A DNA stretch of 64,000 nucleotides, taken from assembly GCA_001970955.1 (NCBI GenBank), contig MPUH01000099.1, forward strand, positions 1 to 64,000, in the 5' to 3' direction. Shown one piece after another: positions 1-9,372 of the stretch (the stretch's first letter is position 1; every line of letters begins with the position of its first letter). Source of the DNA: Stentor coeruleus (Eukaryota; Ciliophora; Heterotrichea; Heterotrichida; Stentoridae). Both the position numbers and the translations under genes were made by a program. A model generated the notes under the pieces. It was not told the DNA's origin. It saw only the letters and a program-made list of their open reading frames with translations, and did not search any database.

Positions 1-162
1 TCCAGGCTCATTTCCAACAAGATTCAAGGCTTTTCGAAGTTCTTCTAAAGCTGTATCAGCATTAGGATTTGCAATGGATTTGCTTTTCTTCACTTTCGAA
101 GCCTGATTTTTCTGTATTTCTTCAGTTTTAGAGACAAGGTTCTCGACTAAAGAATTAGACAT
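1..162 (-). CDS. N-terminal fragment of unknown protein (cut by window edge)
   Basis: An open frame of 54 codons runs from an ATG at 162 on the minus strand to the first base of the window, so only the N-terminus is visible. It starts MSNSLVENLVSKTEEIQKN and is rich in Lys, Ser and Glu, with a helical, low-complexity look. The start is supported by the motif TATAAATG (minus strand, 160-167), in which the TATAA element runs straight into the ATG, as in several other genes of the window. No family is recognised. Confidence 0.6.
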   Translation of the reverse strand, partial: MSNSLVENLVSKTEEIQKNQASKVKKSKSIANPNADTALEELRKALNLVGNEPG

Positions 163-949
163 TTATAGCCTCTTATTTTTGACTCGACACCAATAAGATA
201 ATGAATCTACTATAAGAGATAAGCCTACAGCACAAAACTTATTGTAGCTGTAGAAGCAAGGTTAAATAAGAAGTAATCTTTAGAAATTTTACAATGCAAA
301 TAGATTTACCAAATAGAAAAAAAATGTTTATAACATGTTAGTGTAAATTACCAATAAACTAAAGATTTAGTTAGAGAAGAATAATTAGCCAGAAATTGAG
401 ATTTAGCGAATTAATTCTATGCAGTTTTGCTAAAGCACTGCGAAGCTATCAGAAAAATAATATACAGTTTTAGTAATATACTTCGAGTTATTGAGAAAAA
501 ATATATATAATATAAACTTAAATTTTGTTGGCATCTCAACTTCTATATAACTTTCCCATTCCTCTTACTAAATCAAATAATCTTGCAGGTAAAATATAAA
601 AACCAATTTTCTCTTCTGTCTTCTAAACAATTTAAACTTCAGAANCCACTATAAAGTTAAAGCCGTCTTCTTTTTTCCTTAAGTTTCTCATTATGAAAAG
701 AGTATTTTTGAAATAAGTTCATCAAACCAGCAAAAATAGTAGCCAAAAATAAATAGGAAATTATTCCCATTTTCTGCTTGAAGATCATAGAAAGCTTATA
801 ATTACAATAGTTACATCCTAATTATCTTTTGATATGAATTTTATTAAAAGTTTTCAATTTCATACAATTTTTTATCATAAAAATTATAACTAGTATATAT
901 AAAATGAATTTAGGTATAATTTTAAAGTTAATAGGTTAATAGCTGATAA
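163..949. other. Intergenic spacer
   Basis: AT-rich divergent spacer between the edge fragment and the coiled-coil gene. It holds one N at 645, the only N in the window without flanking duplicated sequence. No gene, RNA or repeat is recognised. Confidence 0.6.
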
Positions 950-2044
950 ATGCAAATGTCAATTATTCCACCTGACGAGTTATTTTTAGTAGATGATGAC
1001 AGTTTTTCCATTGCAAAGATTGATGAAACTATAGCTCGCAGTAAAAGAATTGTACAAGAAAGTTTAGCAATTTCCAAGAATCTGAATGAAAAGTCGAAAA
1101 ATCCACGAGAAAAATTATCTAAAGCCAACTTTGAAGTGGATTCATCAGCTCAAGAAGATTCTGATTATTCAGTAAGACACAGTTCATTAACTAACGAACA
1201 GGAAAGTAAAAACAGAATAAAAAACCCCTTCCTTACAAAAGAAAAGTATAAAAAATCATTTGAAGAAACCCAAATACTACTTAGAGAACTTGAAGCTCAA
1301 GAAAATATTAGAAACAATGAAATATCCAGGCTTCAAAGTATTTTATCCTTAAAAAACAATTCAGAAATAAACATTCTACATCAATATCTACAAGAAAAAA
1401 AGCAAAAAATTAAAAAACTATCAGACAAAATTACCAAAAATCCAATTTTCCAAGAAAATCAAGAACTGAAAGCAAAAATAAGCCAACTTGAAATGATGAA
1501 GTTAGAAAAAAATAACCGAAAGGCTAATGCTGATGAAAATAAAAATAAAAAAGAAATGGAAGCTCATTATAATGCTTTATATAAACTCCATCAAGAAACA
1601 TCAATAGATGTAGCTAAAGAAGTTCAAAAAATTAGAGAAGAAATTAAAAATAAAGAAAAAGAAAATACTAGAAATATTCTTTATTTAACTAGTAAACTTG
1701 AAGAGAAAATAATAGATAATCAGCTTTTATCTGATCAAATAAAATTATTACCATCAAGATATTCAGATCATAGCTGTAAAACTGAAGATATAATCAATGA
1801 TAGTTCTAATAAAAGAATAAGGAAATTTTCTAATCATCAGTATGAGAATGAAATTAATGGATATAAAGAAAAAATAATAAAACTTGAAACTAAACTGAAA
1901 AAAGCTAATAAAAAGTATAGTAATCTTAAAAAACTCTACAAGAAAAAAAATAAAAAAGAATCGGGTGCAGATGGGAAAAAGTCGGTGATAAAAAATAAGA
2001 AGAGGATTGCTTTGAAGAAAAAAGCAAATAATTATCCTATATAA
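950..2044 (+). CDS. Coiled-coil protein, Lys/Glu-rich, unknown
   Basis: 364 residues, TAA stop. After an acidic, Ser-rich N-terminus (about residues 1-95) most of the chain is a heptad-like coiled coil (about 100-345) dominated by Lys, Glu, Asn, Leu and Ile, ending in a basic tail with KKKAN. A second ATG lies two codons after the first and could be the start. The composition suggests a cytoskeletal, centriolar or scaffold role, but this is inference from a coiled coil only. No enzyme motif, signal peptide or membrane segment is seen. Confidence 0.8.
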   Translation: MQMSIIPPDELFLVDDDSFSIAKIDETIARSKRIVQESLAISKNLNEKSKNPREKLSKANFEVDSSAQEDSDYSVRHSSLTNEQESKNRIKNPFLTKEKYKKSFEETQILLRELEAQENIRNNEISRLQSILSLKNNSEINILHQYLQEKKQKIKKLSDKITKNPIFQENQELKAKISQLEMMKLEKNNRKANADENKNKKEMEAHYNALYKLHQETSIDVAKEVQKIREEIKNKEKENTRNILYLTSKLEEKIIDNQLLSDQIKLLPSRYSDHSCKTEDIINDSSNKRIRKFSNHQYENEINGYKEKIIKLETKLKKANKKYSNLKKLYKKKNKKESGADGKKSVIKNKKRIALKKKANNYPI

Positions 2045-2119
2045 TTTGATACTTAGGTAGACAAAATATTACTATAAAAATACACTTATTCACTATATTC
2101 TTAAACAAAATAATAAGGA

Positions 2120-2578
2120 CTAATTAATTCTAGTCTTGCAAATTGGGCAAAGTGGTTTAATTAGAAGCCAATTATCAACGCAGATTGAATGATATTTATG
2201 GGTGCATGGTAATATTGTTAAATATTCTTCTACTTTGATTTCATCTAAACAAATACAACATGAGCCTTCATCCACAGCTTTAACATGAGGAAGTGTTTCA
2301 ATTTGTTCCTTACTAACAGGACGATTAGAATCATTTGTGAAGTCATCTTCTTCTTCTGAAAGCGAATCATGTGGAATATTTTCTAATTCAAGCATTATTA
2401 GTTCAAGTCTTGCTTGAATACTTAAAGTACGTGGAAGAATACCTGGAAAGGTTTCTATTGTCCTTATACGATGAACCCTAGTAAAATAAGCTCTTAATAT
2501 CGATAAGGAAACTATTGAAACAAGCCACATAGCCATTACGAGATCAGATGAGGTTTTACAAATATACACTAATGTCAT
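2120..2578 (-). CDS. Membrane-anchored RING-H2 E3 ubiquitin ligase
   Basis: About 152 residues if started at the ATG at 2578; the frame continues 7 codons upstream but without an ATG before a TAG. A hydrophobic segment near the N-terminus (about residues 13-32) is a likely membrane anchor, followed by a linker with an acidic stretch (SEEEDDFTND). The C-terminus is a complete RING-H2 finger: C107-x2-C110, C125-x1-H127-x2-H130-x2-C133 and C144-x2-C147 (the CPIC signature). RING-H2 domains bind two zinc ions and recruit an E2. The combination of one membrane anchor and a C-terminal RING-H2 is typical of organelle-membrane ligases. The substrate is unknown. It is convergent with the coiled-coil gene ending at 2044. 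Confidence 0.87.
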   Translation of the reverse strand: MTLVYICKTSSDLVMAMWLVSIVSLSILRAYFTRVHRIRTIETFPGILPRTLSIQARLELIMLELENIPHDSLSEEEDDFTNDSNRPVSKEQIETLPHVKAVDEGSCCICLDEIKVEEYLTILPCTHKYHSICVDNWLLIKPLCPICKTRIN

Positions 2579-3031
2579 GTACAATGTAAAACAAAGCAAG
2601 TATGTTCTCTAAATATTTCATACAAGGTAATGCTTTACTGTAGCTGAATAGCAGCATTTAAATATTGGCTCATAAAATCTCATTTATCTCATTAGATTAC
2701 GATTATAATACCATATAAAACTATTACTATATTTAAACAGAAATACAAGTAAAGATAGATTATTTTTTTTATATTTTATTATACAACACCTTTGAAAAGT
2801 TTTATTTATTATCAAATGATATTATAGACTAAGATAACAAAAGATAATATATCCATATTTAAAAAAGTAATTATTTGATTGTATTTCAAAATATGTGTTT
2901 TAAAAATTTTAACTTATTTTACTTTGTAATATGCATTTTAGTTTTAGTTTTATTTTACTTATCTCTAAGTTTATTAATATGATTAACTATTTTTTACATT
3001 TTTACAATTACTGTTATCGTTAATTTTAAAT
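2579..3031. other. Divergent intergenic spacer
   Basis: AT-rich spacer between the start of the RING-H2 gene (minus) and the start of the DYRK kinase gene (plus). It must contain both promoters. Nothing else is recognised. Confidence 0.6.
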
Positions 3032-4579
3032 ATGAGCAGAAGCATAATCAAACTGAAATTAGATCTCAACAATCACAAAAGCGCTTTAAAGAAATATGAG
3101 CCAGTAACATCTACTCCAAGAACAACAGTTCATAAATCCTTAGATAAAACAATTGCCGCAAAGATAATTCCTAAACTACCAATCACAGCTATTCATTCAA
3201 GAGAAAGTTCCGCTTTACTAACAAGTTCTCGAAAAAAACTTGAGTCTTCAAGAATCCTAAGAGAAAGTACATCAATAAATACATCAAAGATCGCAATTGC
3301 AAAGCGGCCTTCGATCAGTAAAGAACAAGAAACTATAAAAAAAACTACAGAAACACAAAAATTTCCGTTAAATCCTACAACTGTCATAAGATTGTTTAAA
3401 AGTCAATTAACTTTATGGGAACAAGGTGAAATATTAGAATACCCTGAAGTGTATTTTTATGGGTTAAAACAAAATAAAATCAAGGCTACACATGGGAATA
3501 ATAATGGTTTCGATGATGAAAGAAATGATTATAAAGTTCATATAGGAGATCAAGTTGCTTATAGATATGAAATAATCCAACAACTAGGAAAAGGAAGTTT
3601 TGGACAAGTTTTTAAAGTCTTTGATCATAAAGAAAAAGAAATGATTGCTTTGAAAATTATAAGAAATAAGTCCAGATTCCATCAACAAGGAGCTGTAGAA
3701 GTTAGAGTACTCCAAATGCTAAAAGAAAATGATAAAGATAACAATCATCATGTTATACACATTAAAGATAATTTTTGCTTTAGAGAACACTTGTGTATAA
3801 CATTTGAATTGCTAAGCGTAAATCTTTATGAATTTATCAAAAGCAACTCATTCAACGGACTATCATTATCTTTAATAAAACGTTTTACATTCCAACTTCT
3901 ACAAGCTTTGAATTTAGCCAAAAGTTTAAGAATAATTCATTGTGACCTTAAACCAGAAAATATTCTTTTAAAACAATCAAATAAATCCTGTATAAAAGTT
4001 ATTGATTTCGGTTCTTCATGTTTTGAGGAAAAAAAAATTTTTTCTTATATCCAATCACGTTTTTATCGTGCTCCAGAAATAATTTTAGGTATAAATTATT
4101 CTCAAGCAATAGATATGTGGAGTTTAGGTTGTATTATTGTTGAACTTTATACTGGTATTCCATTATTTCCTGGAGAAAATGAGTTGGATCAATTGCTTTG
4201 TATTATGGAAATAAGAGGACTTCCTCCAGTAAATGTTTTAAAACAAGCAACTCGAACTAAACTTTTTTTCGATGATGAGGGTCGACCAAAAATAACCCCG
4301 AATTCCCGTGGGAAAAAACGTTATCCTGGAACAAAAAGCTTAGGAGATGTATTGTCAGGAACAGATAAAACATATCAAGACTTTGTGTGTAAATGTCTTG
4401 ACTGGAATGCAACAACAAGATTAACCCCAGAACAAGCACTTCAACATCCTTGGATGCAAGAATTTGTTGATAGTTCGAATACTCCAAAAAACAATATAGA
4501 AGTAAGATATGTAAACCCAGCTACAAATAGAGTCACACAGTCAACTAGACACTCAAAAGCAAGTAGTTTCGTGTTTTAG
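3032..4579 (+). CDS. DYRK-family dual-specificity protein kinase
   Basis: 515 residues. A DYRK-homology box precedes the catalytic domain (WEQGEILEYPEVYFYG, about residues 130-145). The kinase domain runs from about 178 to 480: glycine loop GKGSFGQVF near 186, VAIK-type lysine in ALKII near 207, catalytic loop HCDLKPEN near 303, DFG in IDFGSS near 325, and APE in FYRAPEI. The loop SRFYRAPE, the region WSLGCIIVELYTG and the box are DYRK2/4-class features. In the activation loop DYRKs normally have YxY, autophosphorylated on the second Tyr. Here it reads FSYIQSRF, so the first Tyr is Phe and the second is kept. The N-terminal 120 residues are Ser/Thr/Lys-rich and unstructured. DYRKs act on growth, stress and ciliary proteins; the role here is not visible. 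Confidence 0.93.
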   Translation: MSRSIIKLKLDLNNHKSALKKYEPVTSTPRTTVHKSLDKTIAAKIIPKLPITAIHSRESSALLTSSRKKLESSRILRESTSINTSKIAIAKRPSISKEQETIKKTTETQKFPLNPTTVIRLFKSQLTLWEQGEILEYPEVYFYGLKQNKIKATHGNNNGFDDERNDYKVHIGDQVAYRYEIIQQLGKGSFGQVFKVFDHKEKEMIALKIIRNKSRFHQQGAVEVRVLQMLKENDKDNNHHVIHIKDNFCFREHLCITFELLSVNLYEFIKSNSFNGLSLSLIKRFTFQLLQALNLAKSLRIIHCDLKPENILLKQSNKSCIKVIDFGSSCFEEKKIFSYIQSRFYRAPEIILGINYSQAIDMWSLGCIIVELYTGIPLFPGENELDQLLCIMEIRGLPPVNVLKQATRTKLFFDDEGRPKITPNSRGKKRYPGTKSLGDVLSGTDKTYQDFVCKCLDWNATTRLTPEQALQHPWMQEFVDSSNTPKNNIEVRYVNPATNRVTQSTRHSKASSFVF

Positions 4580-4620
4580 CAATAAAAATATTCTAATTTG
4601 AATACTTTGTCTAATTAAAT

Positions 4621-4969
4621 TTATAAATCTGGAGGTAAATTTCTTGGCTTCATCATGGTCTTTCTTAAAATATTCTCTTTTATTTGTATAAACTCAGGGT
4701 TCAGGTTAAGATCTTGCAAGTTTGTATATTTTTCTAAAGGTACATAAGCGAAATGGGCGTAATTAGAATAAGACTGGAAGAGTTCAGAATCTTCAGTTAT
4801 GTCATTGAGAGATTTTTCTGACATACAGGTATAAAATGCGTCTTCTAATATTTTAGGCTTTATTGATTTAGATAAATGAGGATTAGGTTCTAAGTAAACT
4901 AGGATTTCTTTCCCTTAAGCTTCTTGTGGCAAGATTATAACAAAATTTTTCTTTTTCTTCGTAAGTCAT
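4621..4969 (-). CDS. Small protein of unknown function, with one frame break
   Basis: A 67-codon frame ends with TAA at 4621 (last residues MMKPRNLPPDL). The same frame stays open well upstream of its first ATG (4824), reading LVYLEPNPHLSKSIKPK, back to about 4915. A convincing start lies in another frame at 4969 (MTYEEKEKFCYNLATRS). The two frames meet near 4910-4920 and differ by one extra base. No 15- or 16-nt GT...AG intron fits, so this is a one-base indel (assembly error or mutation). Joined, it is about 115 residues. It diverges from the BTB-like gene with only 48 bp between the two starts. No domain is recognised. Confidence 0.5.
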
Positions 4970-5017
4970 CGCTGATGATGATAACAGAAGTAAAAAATAC
5001 CACATTTATAATCAGTT

Positions 5018-6681
5018 ATGGAAGAAGTAGAATTAACATGCAACTTTGAAAATGAGTCCATTGTGTTTTCAAGAGACCTTTTAATGAAGCAAGTATGTGA
5101 ATTTGAAAGCTTAAATGTGGATATTCCTAGGCATATAACCTTAGCTGATCTTAATCTTTATACAAATTTCTTGAGTTCTGGATACTTGGAGTTCAATTCA
5201 TTTCCTGCTATTTTCAGAATCCTCGCAGTATCAGACTTCTTTTCTCAAAAAAACATATGCACAGGACTTCTTTCATCTATCATACTCCCTAATATAACTT
5301 ATAAGAACTGTTTATTTATTCTTACTCAAATTGAAATATATTCTGAAGAGATTTATGCTCAGATAATAGAAAAATGTTTACATGTTATAGCTGACAATTT
5401 TGATATGTTTAAAAATATTCTTAATGATTTAGATGAAAGTATATTAGAGAGTATTTTTGAATTATTGTATGGTAATGATGAATATTGCTCTATTATTCTT
5501 GAAGCTTTAAAATTTAAATGCGAATGTGATACATATATTAAGTTACTTTTATATGAAGAAAATAAAATCAGTGAAAAAAATATCAACCCAGAAATTGAGT
5601 ACAATTGGAAACTTAATTTGAATGAAAATGAAGAATTGCAAAGCGATAAATTTGATGGTTTTAATAACAAAATGTGGATGATATTGAAAAATCAAGAAAA
5701 CTTAGAAATTTTTATTGATGATGATGATAAAGAAATTTTAGGTTTATGTAGAGGTTTAGTAATCTATCAAGGTACTTCAACATATTTTTATTATCTTTAT
5801 GGTACTGGTTTAACAAAACTTTCTGAGACTTCACAAAAAATCTTTATGGTACTGGTTTAACAAAACTTTCTGAGACTTCACAAAAAACATCTACAGCTTG
5901 TATAAAAATAGTCCTTCAATCTAATAATTTGCTTTATTCAATACTCTTAAAAGTATTAGATGAAATTGAAAATTCTGAAAAGTGTGGAATTATTAATAAA
6001 ACCTGTATGAAACTTATAATAAATGCATTAAAAAGCAAGAAAGATGAAGAGAAAATACTTAAATTAATTGCAGAATGGTGTGAATGCAATCCTGAATGTA
6101 TAGATAGTGAAATTTTTGGTGAGTATGATTGGACAAGTAAAAACCTTGAAGAATTATCGAGTATATCAAATCAATTCCCTATTTTTCAAGAAAACGAAAA
6201 TTTTCAAGCTGAGATTAAACTTAGGCAAAATAGGAAAGAATATCAAAAACAGTCATTTTTTAGCAACAGTTCAGCGGATCAGTTTTTTGGTGAAGAAAAA
6301 ATAGATGAACAAACACCTGAAGGAGGTTCTATTGTACTTGATATATCTTATTTACAAACACCATCAACTACTGAAAAGTTAAATCTAAAGCCGATAATTT
6401 CTGAAAATGAACTTTCTGTAGCTAAACATCACAAAAGGTATTTTTCAAGTTCTGAGCAGGGTTCGCCTTACAAGCATAATGAAATTAATAAAAAATATAA
6501 TACCCCTTCGAAATTCTCTAAAAAAGGAGTAAATCTTACTGCACTTGAGCTTATTTTAGACTTGAAAAATAAACTCATAAATACAAAGCCTGATAGAAAG
6601 TACACCAATGTATTGAAATTTACTCATCCTTTACTATATGAGTTTCATAGTCCTAGTCTAAGTAAAATTAATCATTTTTAA
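5018..6681 (+). CDS. BTB/BACK-like protein, frame interrupted by a 47-bp tandem duplication
   Basis: The first frame (5018-5860) and the second (to 6681) belong to one gene. A 47-bp segment is repeated in tandem (5794-5840 and 5841-5887); counting it once restores a single frame of about 538 residues. The N-terminal 100 residues resemble a BTB/SKP1-like fold (VELTCNFENESIVFSRDLL, then a long helical ITLADLNLYTNFLSSGYLEF), followed by a helical BACK-like part with acidic Asn/Glu stretches, and a disordered Ser/Lys-rich C-terminus. BTB proteins often serve as substrate adaptors of Cullin-3 ligases. The family call rests on fold-like pattern only. Whether the duplication is real or an assembly error cannot be decided here. 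Confidence 0.6.
5794..5887 (+). repeat. 47-bp perfect tandem duplication inside a gene
   Basis: Two adjacent copies of 47 bp, 5794-5840 and 5841-5887, apparently identical. The unit length is not a multiple of three, so it shifts the frame of the BTB-like gene. No N marks the junction, unlike most other duplications in the window. Confidence 0.9.
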
Positions 6682-6698
6682 TGCTTACTGTTTAATTA

Positions 6699-7610
6699 CT
6701 ACCATTCTTGAAATCCAACATCCCTAACAGAATTTTTCCAATCTTCAAAGAAAAAATCTACAACATTTTTCTTGCATTCCTTATACTCCTCTTCTTCACT
6801 AGCCTTGGTCTGATTTATTTTCATGAAATTTATATCTATTTCATCAGTAGTAGTATTTACCTTTAATATTTCCCTCTTAATACTAAAATTCTTAACTTTA
6901 TCCTCATTCTTAATAACAACTTCTTTAATTTCTTCTTTACTATTTTCTATTTCAACCTTTTTATCATTACCTTCCAAGTCTTCAATTATACACATTTCCT
7001 CAGAAACTTGAATATTATTTGCATATCTACCGGAATTTAAAACAGCACCATATAATTTTTCTTCATCATCTTCATCTTGATCAGCACTAAATTTCCTATC
7101 CCTAGAAAGGATTTCTTTTTCAAGTTTCATAGCTCTTTTAACTTGTTCTTTTGATAATTCACTTTCAATTACTTTTTTTGTTGTGTATAATTCTTCATTA
7201 TAAGTACTGATAACTCCGTATTCAAGTTTATTAATTTCAAATTGATCCCAATTTCTATCACCTTGTTCTAAACATATTTCAGGACCATCTGTTATCCATT
7301 CTTGTAATTTTCTACGAGCTTGTTTTTGCTTTGAGATTTCTGAGTCTGTTTTTACACTTCTTACTTGATAACGTAAAATAAAAAAGATAAAGCTTGATAG
7401 TGAAATATTTGATTTCTGACGATTTGCTGTAATTTCAAAAGATTTGCTTTCAGAAAGTTTTGCGAAGGTTCCTTGTAAAATCGAATTATCAAGTAGTTTG
7501 ATTCTGCAAGGTTTTGCTTTTGATTTTGAAAGCAGTTCTTTGATAAGGTTTTTACGAAGCTGCTTTGGAATGTTTTCAGATATACAGGCGAGAATAGATT
7601 TGTAATCCAT
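6699..7610 (-). CDS. Ataxin-2-like RNA-binding protein (Lsm-like and LsmAD domains)
   Basis: 303 residues. The N-terminal 100 residues fit an Lsm-like beta domain (CRIKLLDNSILQGTFAKL, then ITANRQKSNISLSSFIFF). Residues about 120-185 match LsmAD: WDQFEINKLEYGVISTYNEE, then LYTTK and a helix ending RAMKLEKEIL. This Lsm plus LsmAD order is diagnostic of the ataxin-2/Pbp1 family, which binds mRNA and poly(A)-binding protein and acts in mRNA stability and stress granules. The rest is acidic and Lys/Glu-rich. A PAM2 motif, which recruits poly(A)-binding protein in animals, is not obvious. It is convergent with the BTB-like gene, 17 bp away. Confidence 0.82.
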   Translation of the reverse strand: MDYKSILACISENIPKQLRKNLIKELLSKSKAKPCRIKLLDNSILQGTFAKLSESKSFEITANRQKSNISLSSFIFFILRYQVRSVKTDSEISKQKQARRKLQEWITDGPEICLEQGDRNWDQFEINKLEYGVISTYNEELYTTKKVIESELSKEQVKRAMKLEKEILSRDRKFSADQDEDDEEKLYGAVLNSGRYANNIQVSEEMCIIEDLEGNDKKVEIENSKEEIKEVVIKNEDKVKNFSIKREILKVNTTTDEIDINFMKINQTKASEEEEYKECKKNVVDFFFEDWKNSVRDVGFQEW

Positions 7611-7777
7611 TATTACAGCAATTATATAAGATTTCTTATAATTTTTATACTAGGGTTATTTTGAAAAACTATATTAAAAGACTTGTAGCTGATTATTTTT
7701 ACTAGGAATAAAATTTTTAAATCCTATTTTTTGATCAATAGAAATAAAAGAACTTAATCAAATATAATAATTTCAAT

Positions 7778-8479
7778 ATGATGAGAATGATTATAGGGAT
7801 AACACATATACTTATTTTTATTCCTTTAGTACTTAGTATTGATTCTGAATCAGCAGTGAAAATACTAAACACTTTATACGAGCAAATCTCAGGGGATAAT
7901 ATACCTTTATATACCTTGATAAAAACATTACGTATTGAAGATCCCTCTATTTCAAATCAGTCAGAAATGATTCTTTTACTAAATAACACTTATAAAGGTA
8001 TTTCATTACATGGGTTTGAATTAGATTATATAAATCCTGTTCAATTTCGTAGTCATCAAGAATATGATAAAATTAAAGACCCATTAGGAAATAATTTTAT
8101 TCAAGAAGCCTTAGCTAATTATTTAGATGATGAAAATATTTCTTTACCATCTCTCGAAACTTACAAACAAAACGCTAGTGGTTTTATTTTATATAAAAGT
8201 GAAGCTAAGGTTAAAAAGAAAATATACTCAATAGACATACTTATAAACTCAGACGACAAAGAGTATTTTATAAAAGAAAAAGAAATTATTGAAGTTTATG
8301 CTATTGTCTTACAAGAAGATTCTATGAGAGTAATCATAATAGTTTCAATCATTTCAGGTCTTATCTTTGCATTTATTGGGTTGTGTTTGTTTTATAAAAA
8401 ATACGAGCGGCTACCTTTTACAGGAAAAGATGAAGCTAGATCGAATTTAAATATGGATAGTGTTAAAGCTAGTACTTAA
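7778..8479 (+). CDS. Single-pass type I membrane protein, unknown
   Basis: 233 residues. A signal peptide is clear (MMRMIIGITHILIFIPLVLS), then a lumenal domain of about 170 residues with several Asn-x-Ser/Thr sites, one transmembrane helix near residues 187-207 (VIIIVSIISGLIFAFIGLCL) and a short basic cytoplasmic tail. The two Met codons at the start are equivalent choices. No domain is recognised in the lumenal part and it lacks the cysteines of common receptor modules. Confidence 0.75.
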   Translation: MMRMIIGITHILIFIPLVLSIDSESAVKILNTLYEQISGDNIPLYTLIKTLRIEDPSISNQSEMILLLNNTYKGISLHGFELDYINPVQFRSHQEYDKIKDPLGNNFIQEALANYLDDENISLPSLETYKQNASGFILYKSEAKVKKKIYSIDILINSDDKEYFIKEKEIIEVYAIVLQEDSMRVIIIVSIISGLIFAFIGLCLFYKKYERLPFTGKDEARSNLNMDSVKAST

Positions 8480-8575
8480 ATATCGATACAAACTATTATA
8501 TGATTTATATGAATATTCATATATACTTTATTTAACTAGTACTAATATCATTTTTTTAACTAAAAAACTTATAAT

Positions 8576-9364
8576 ATGGGTGTTTGCTCATTCATGTGTA
8601 AAGAAAAGTCTTCTCAAGTTATTGACCCTCCTCCAGAAAGAATATCAACTAGAACATTGAATCAATGCGAAGATTCAGACAAATCATCACTAAAAAAATA
8701 TGTAGAGAGAAATGAGAGACAGATGATTCAAAAAATTAGGAACATCTTTTCAGTGATTCTAAATGATGATTTAACAGAAGTTGAGGTTATTAGAGATAGA
8801 TTAGTTCAACGCCAAGCAAAATTTTTAAGTGTTTCTTTACGATACTGTAAAAATTTACTTGTTTTAAACTTACGAAATAATGACTTAGGGAATGCAGGCA
8901 TAAAAATTATCGCACCTATTTTCAAGTTTACAAAAAATTTACAGACTCTTATAATTGAAGATAATCATATCCGTGGTGAGGGTATTTCAGATATATGTAA
9001 AACTCTTCATAACCTTTCAAATTTAGAAATCCTTAGTCTTAGTCAAAATTATCTAGGCCAAGCAGTAAATGATTTAGCTAATGTTTTCATATATCTACCA
9101 ATGTTAAAAGAGCTATATATGCAAGTAATGGACATAACCAGTGAAGATTTTATTATACTTTCTTTACAGATTTGTGGTTGCAGTAAGTTGGAAAGGCTTG
9201 GATTAGGCCATAATAAAATCGACTTGGCTAGTTTGAAAGCTTTAAATATACTTATAAAGTCTTTAGGGAATCTCAAAGAACTAATTATCTCTGGTATTCA
9301 GATTCCTGAGACAGATTTGGACAATTTAATAATAAATAACACTAACATAAAAATAGTTCCCTAA
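8576..9364 (+). CDS. Leucine-rich repeat protein (RI-like), possibly N-terminally acylated
   Basis: 262 residues. After a charged N-terminus (about 1-85), residues about 90-255 hold about six ribonuclease-inhibitor-like LRRs with LxxLxLxxNxL patterns (LLVLNLRNNDLGNAGIKII; LEILSLSQNYLG; LERLGLGHNKI). LRRs of this kind are protein-binding scaffolds. The protein begins MGVCSFMC: Gly2 with Cys4 and Cys8 suggests N-myristoylation and palmitoylation, hence membrane attachment (inference). Its stop codon is separated from the next start by only five bases. Confidence 0.82.
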   Translation: MGVCSFMCKEKSSQVIDPPPERISTRTLNQCEDSDKSSLKKYVERNERQMIQKIRNIFSVILNDDLTEVEVIRDRLVQRQAKFLSVSLRYCKNLLVLNLRNNDLGNAGIKIIAPIFKFTKNLQTLIIEDNHIRGEGISDICKTLHNLSNLEILSLSQNYLGQAVNDLANVFIYLPMLKELYMQVMDITSEDFIILSLQICGCSKLERLGLGHNKIDLASLKALNILIKSLGNLKELIISGIQIPETDLDNLIINNTNIKIVP

Positions 9365-9372
9365 TATAAATG
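9365..9372 (+). promoter_or_regulatory. TATAAATG: TATAA element fused to a start codon in a 5-bp intergenic gap
   Basis: The TAA stop of the LRR gene occupies 9362-9364 and the ATG of the SOD-like gene starts at 9370. The entire space between them is TATAA, so together they read TATAAATG. The same octamer precedes the edge gene (160-167, minus), RPB2 (24191-24198, minus) and WASHC3 (14690-14697). Confidence 0.55.
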
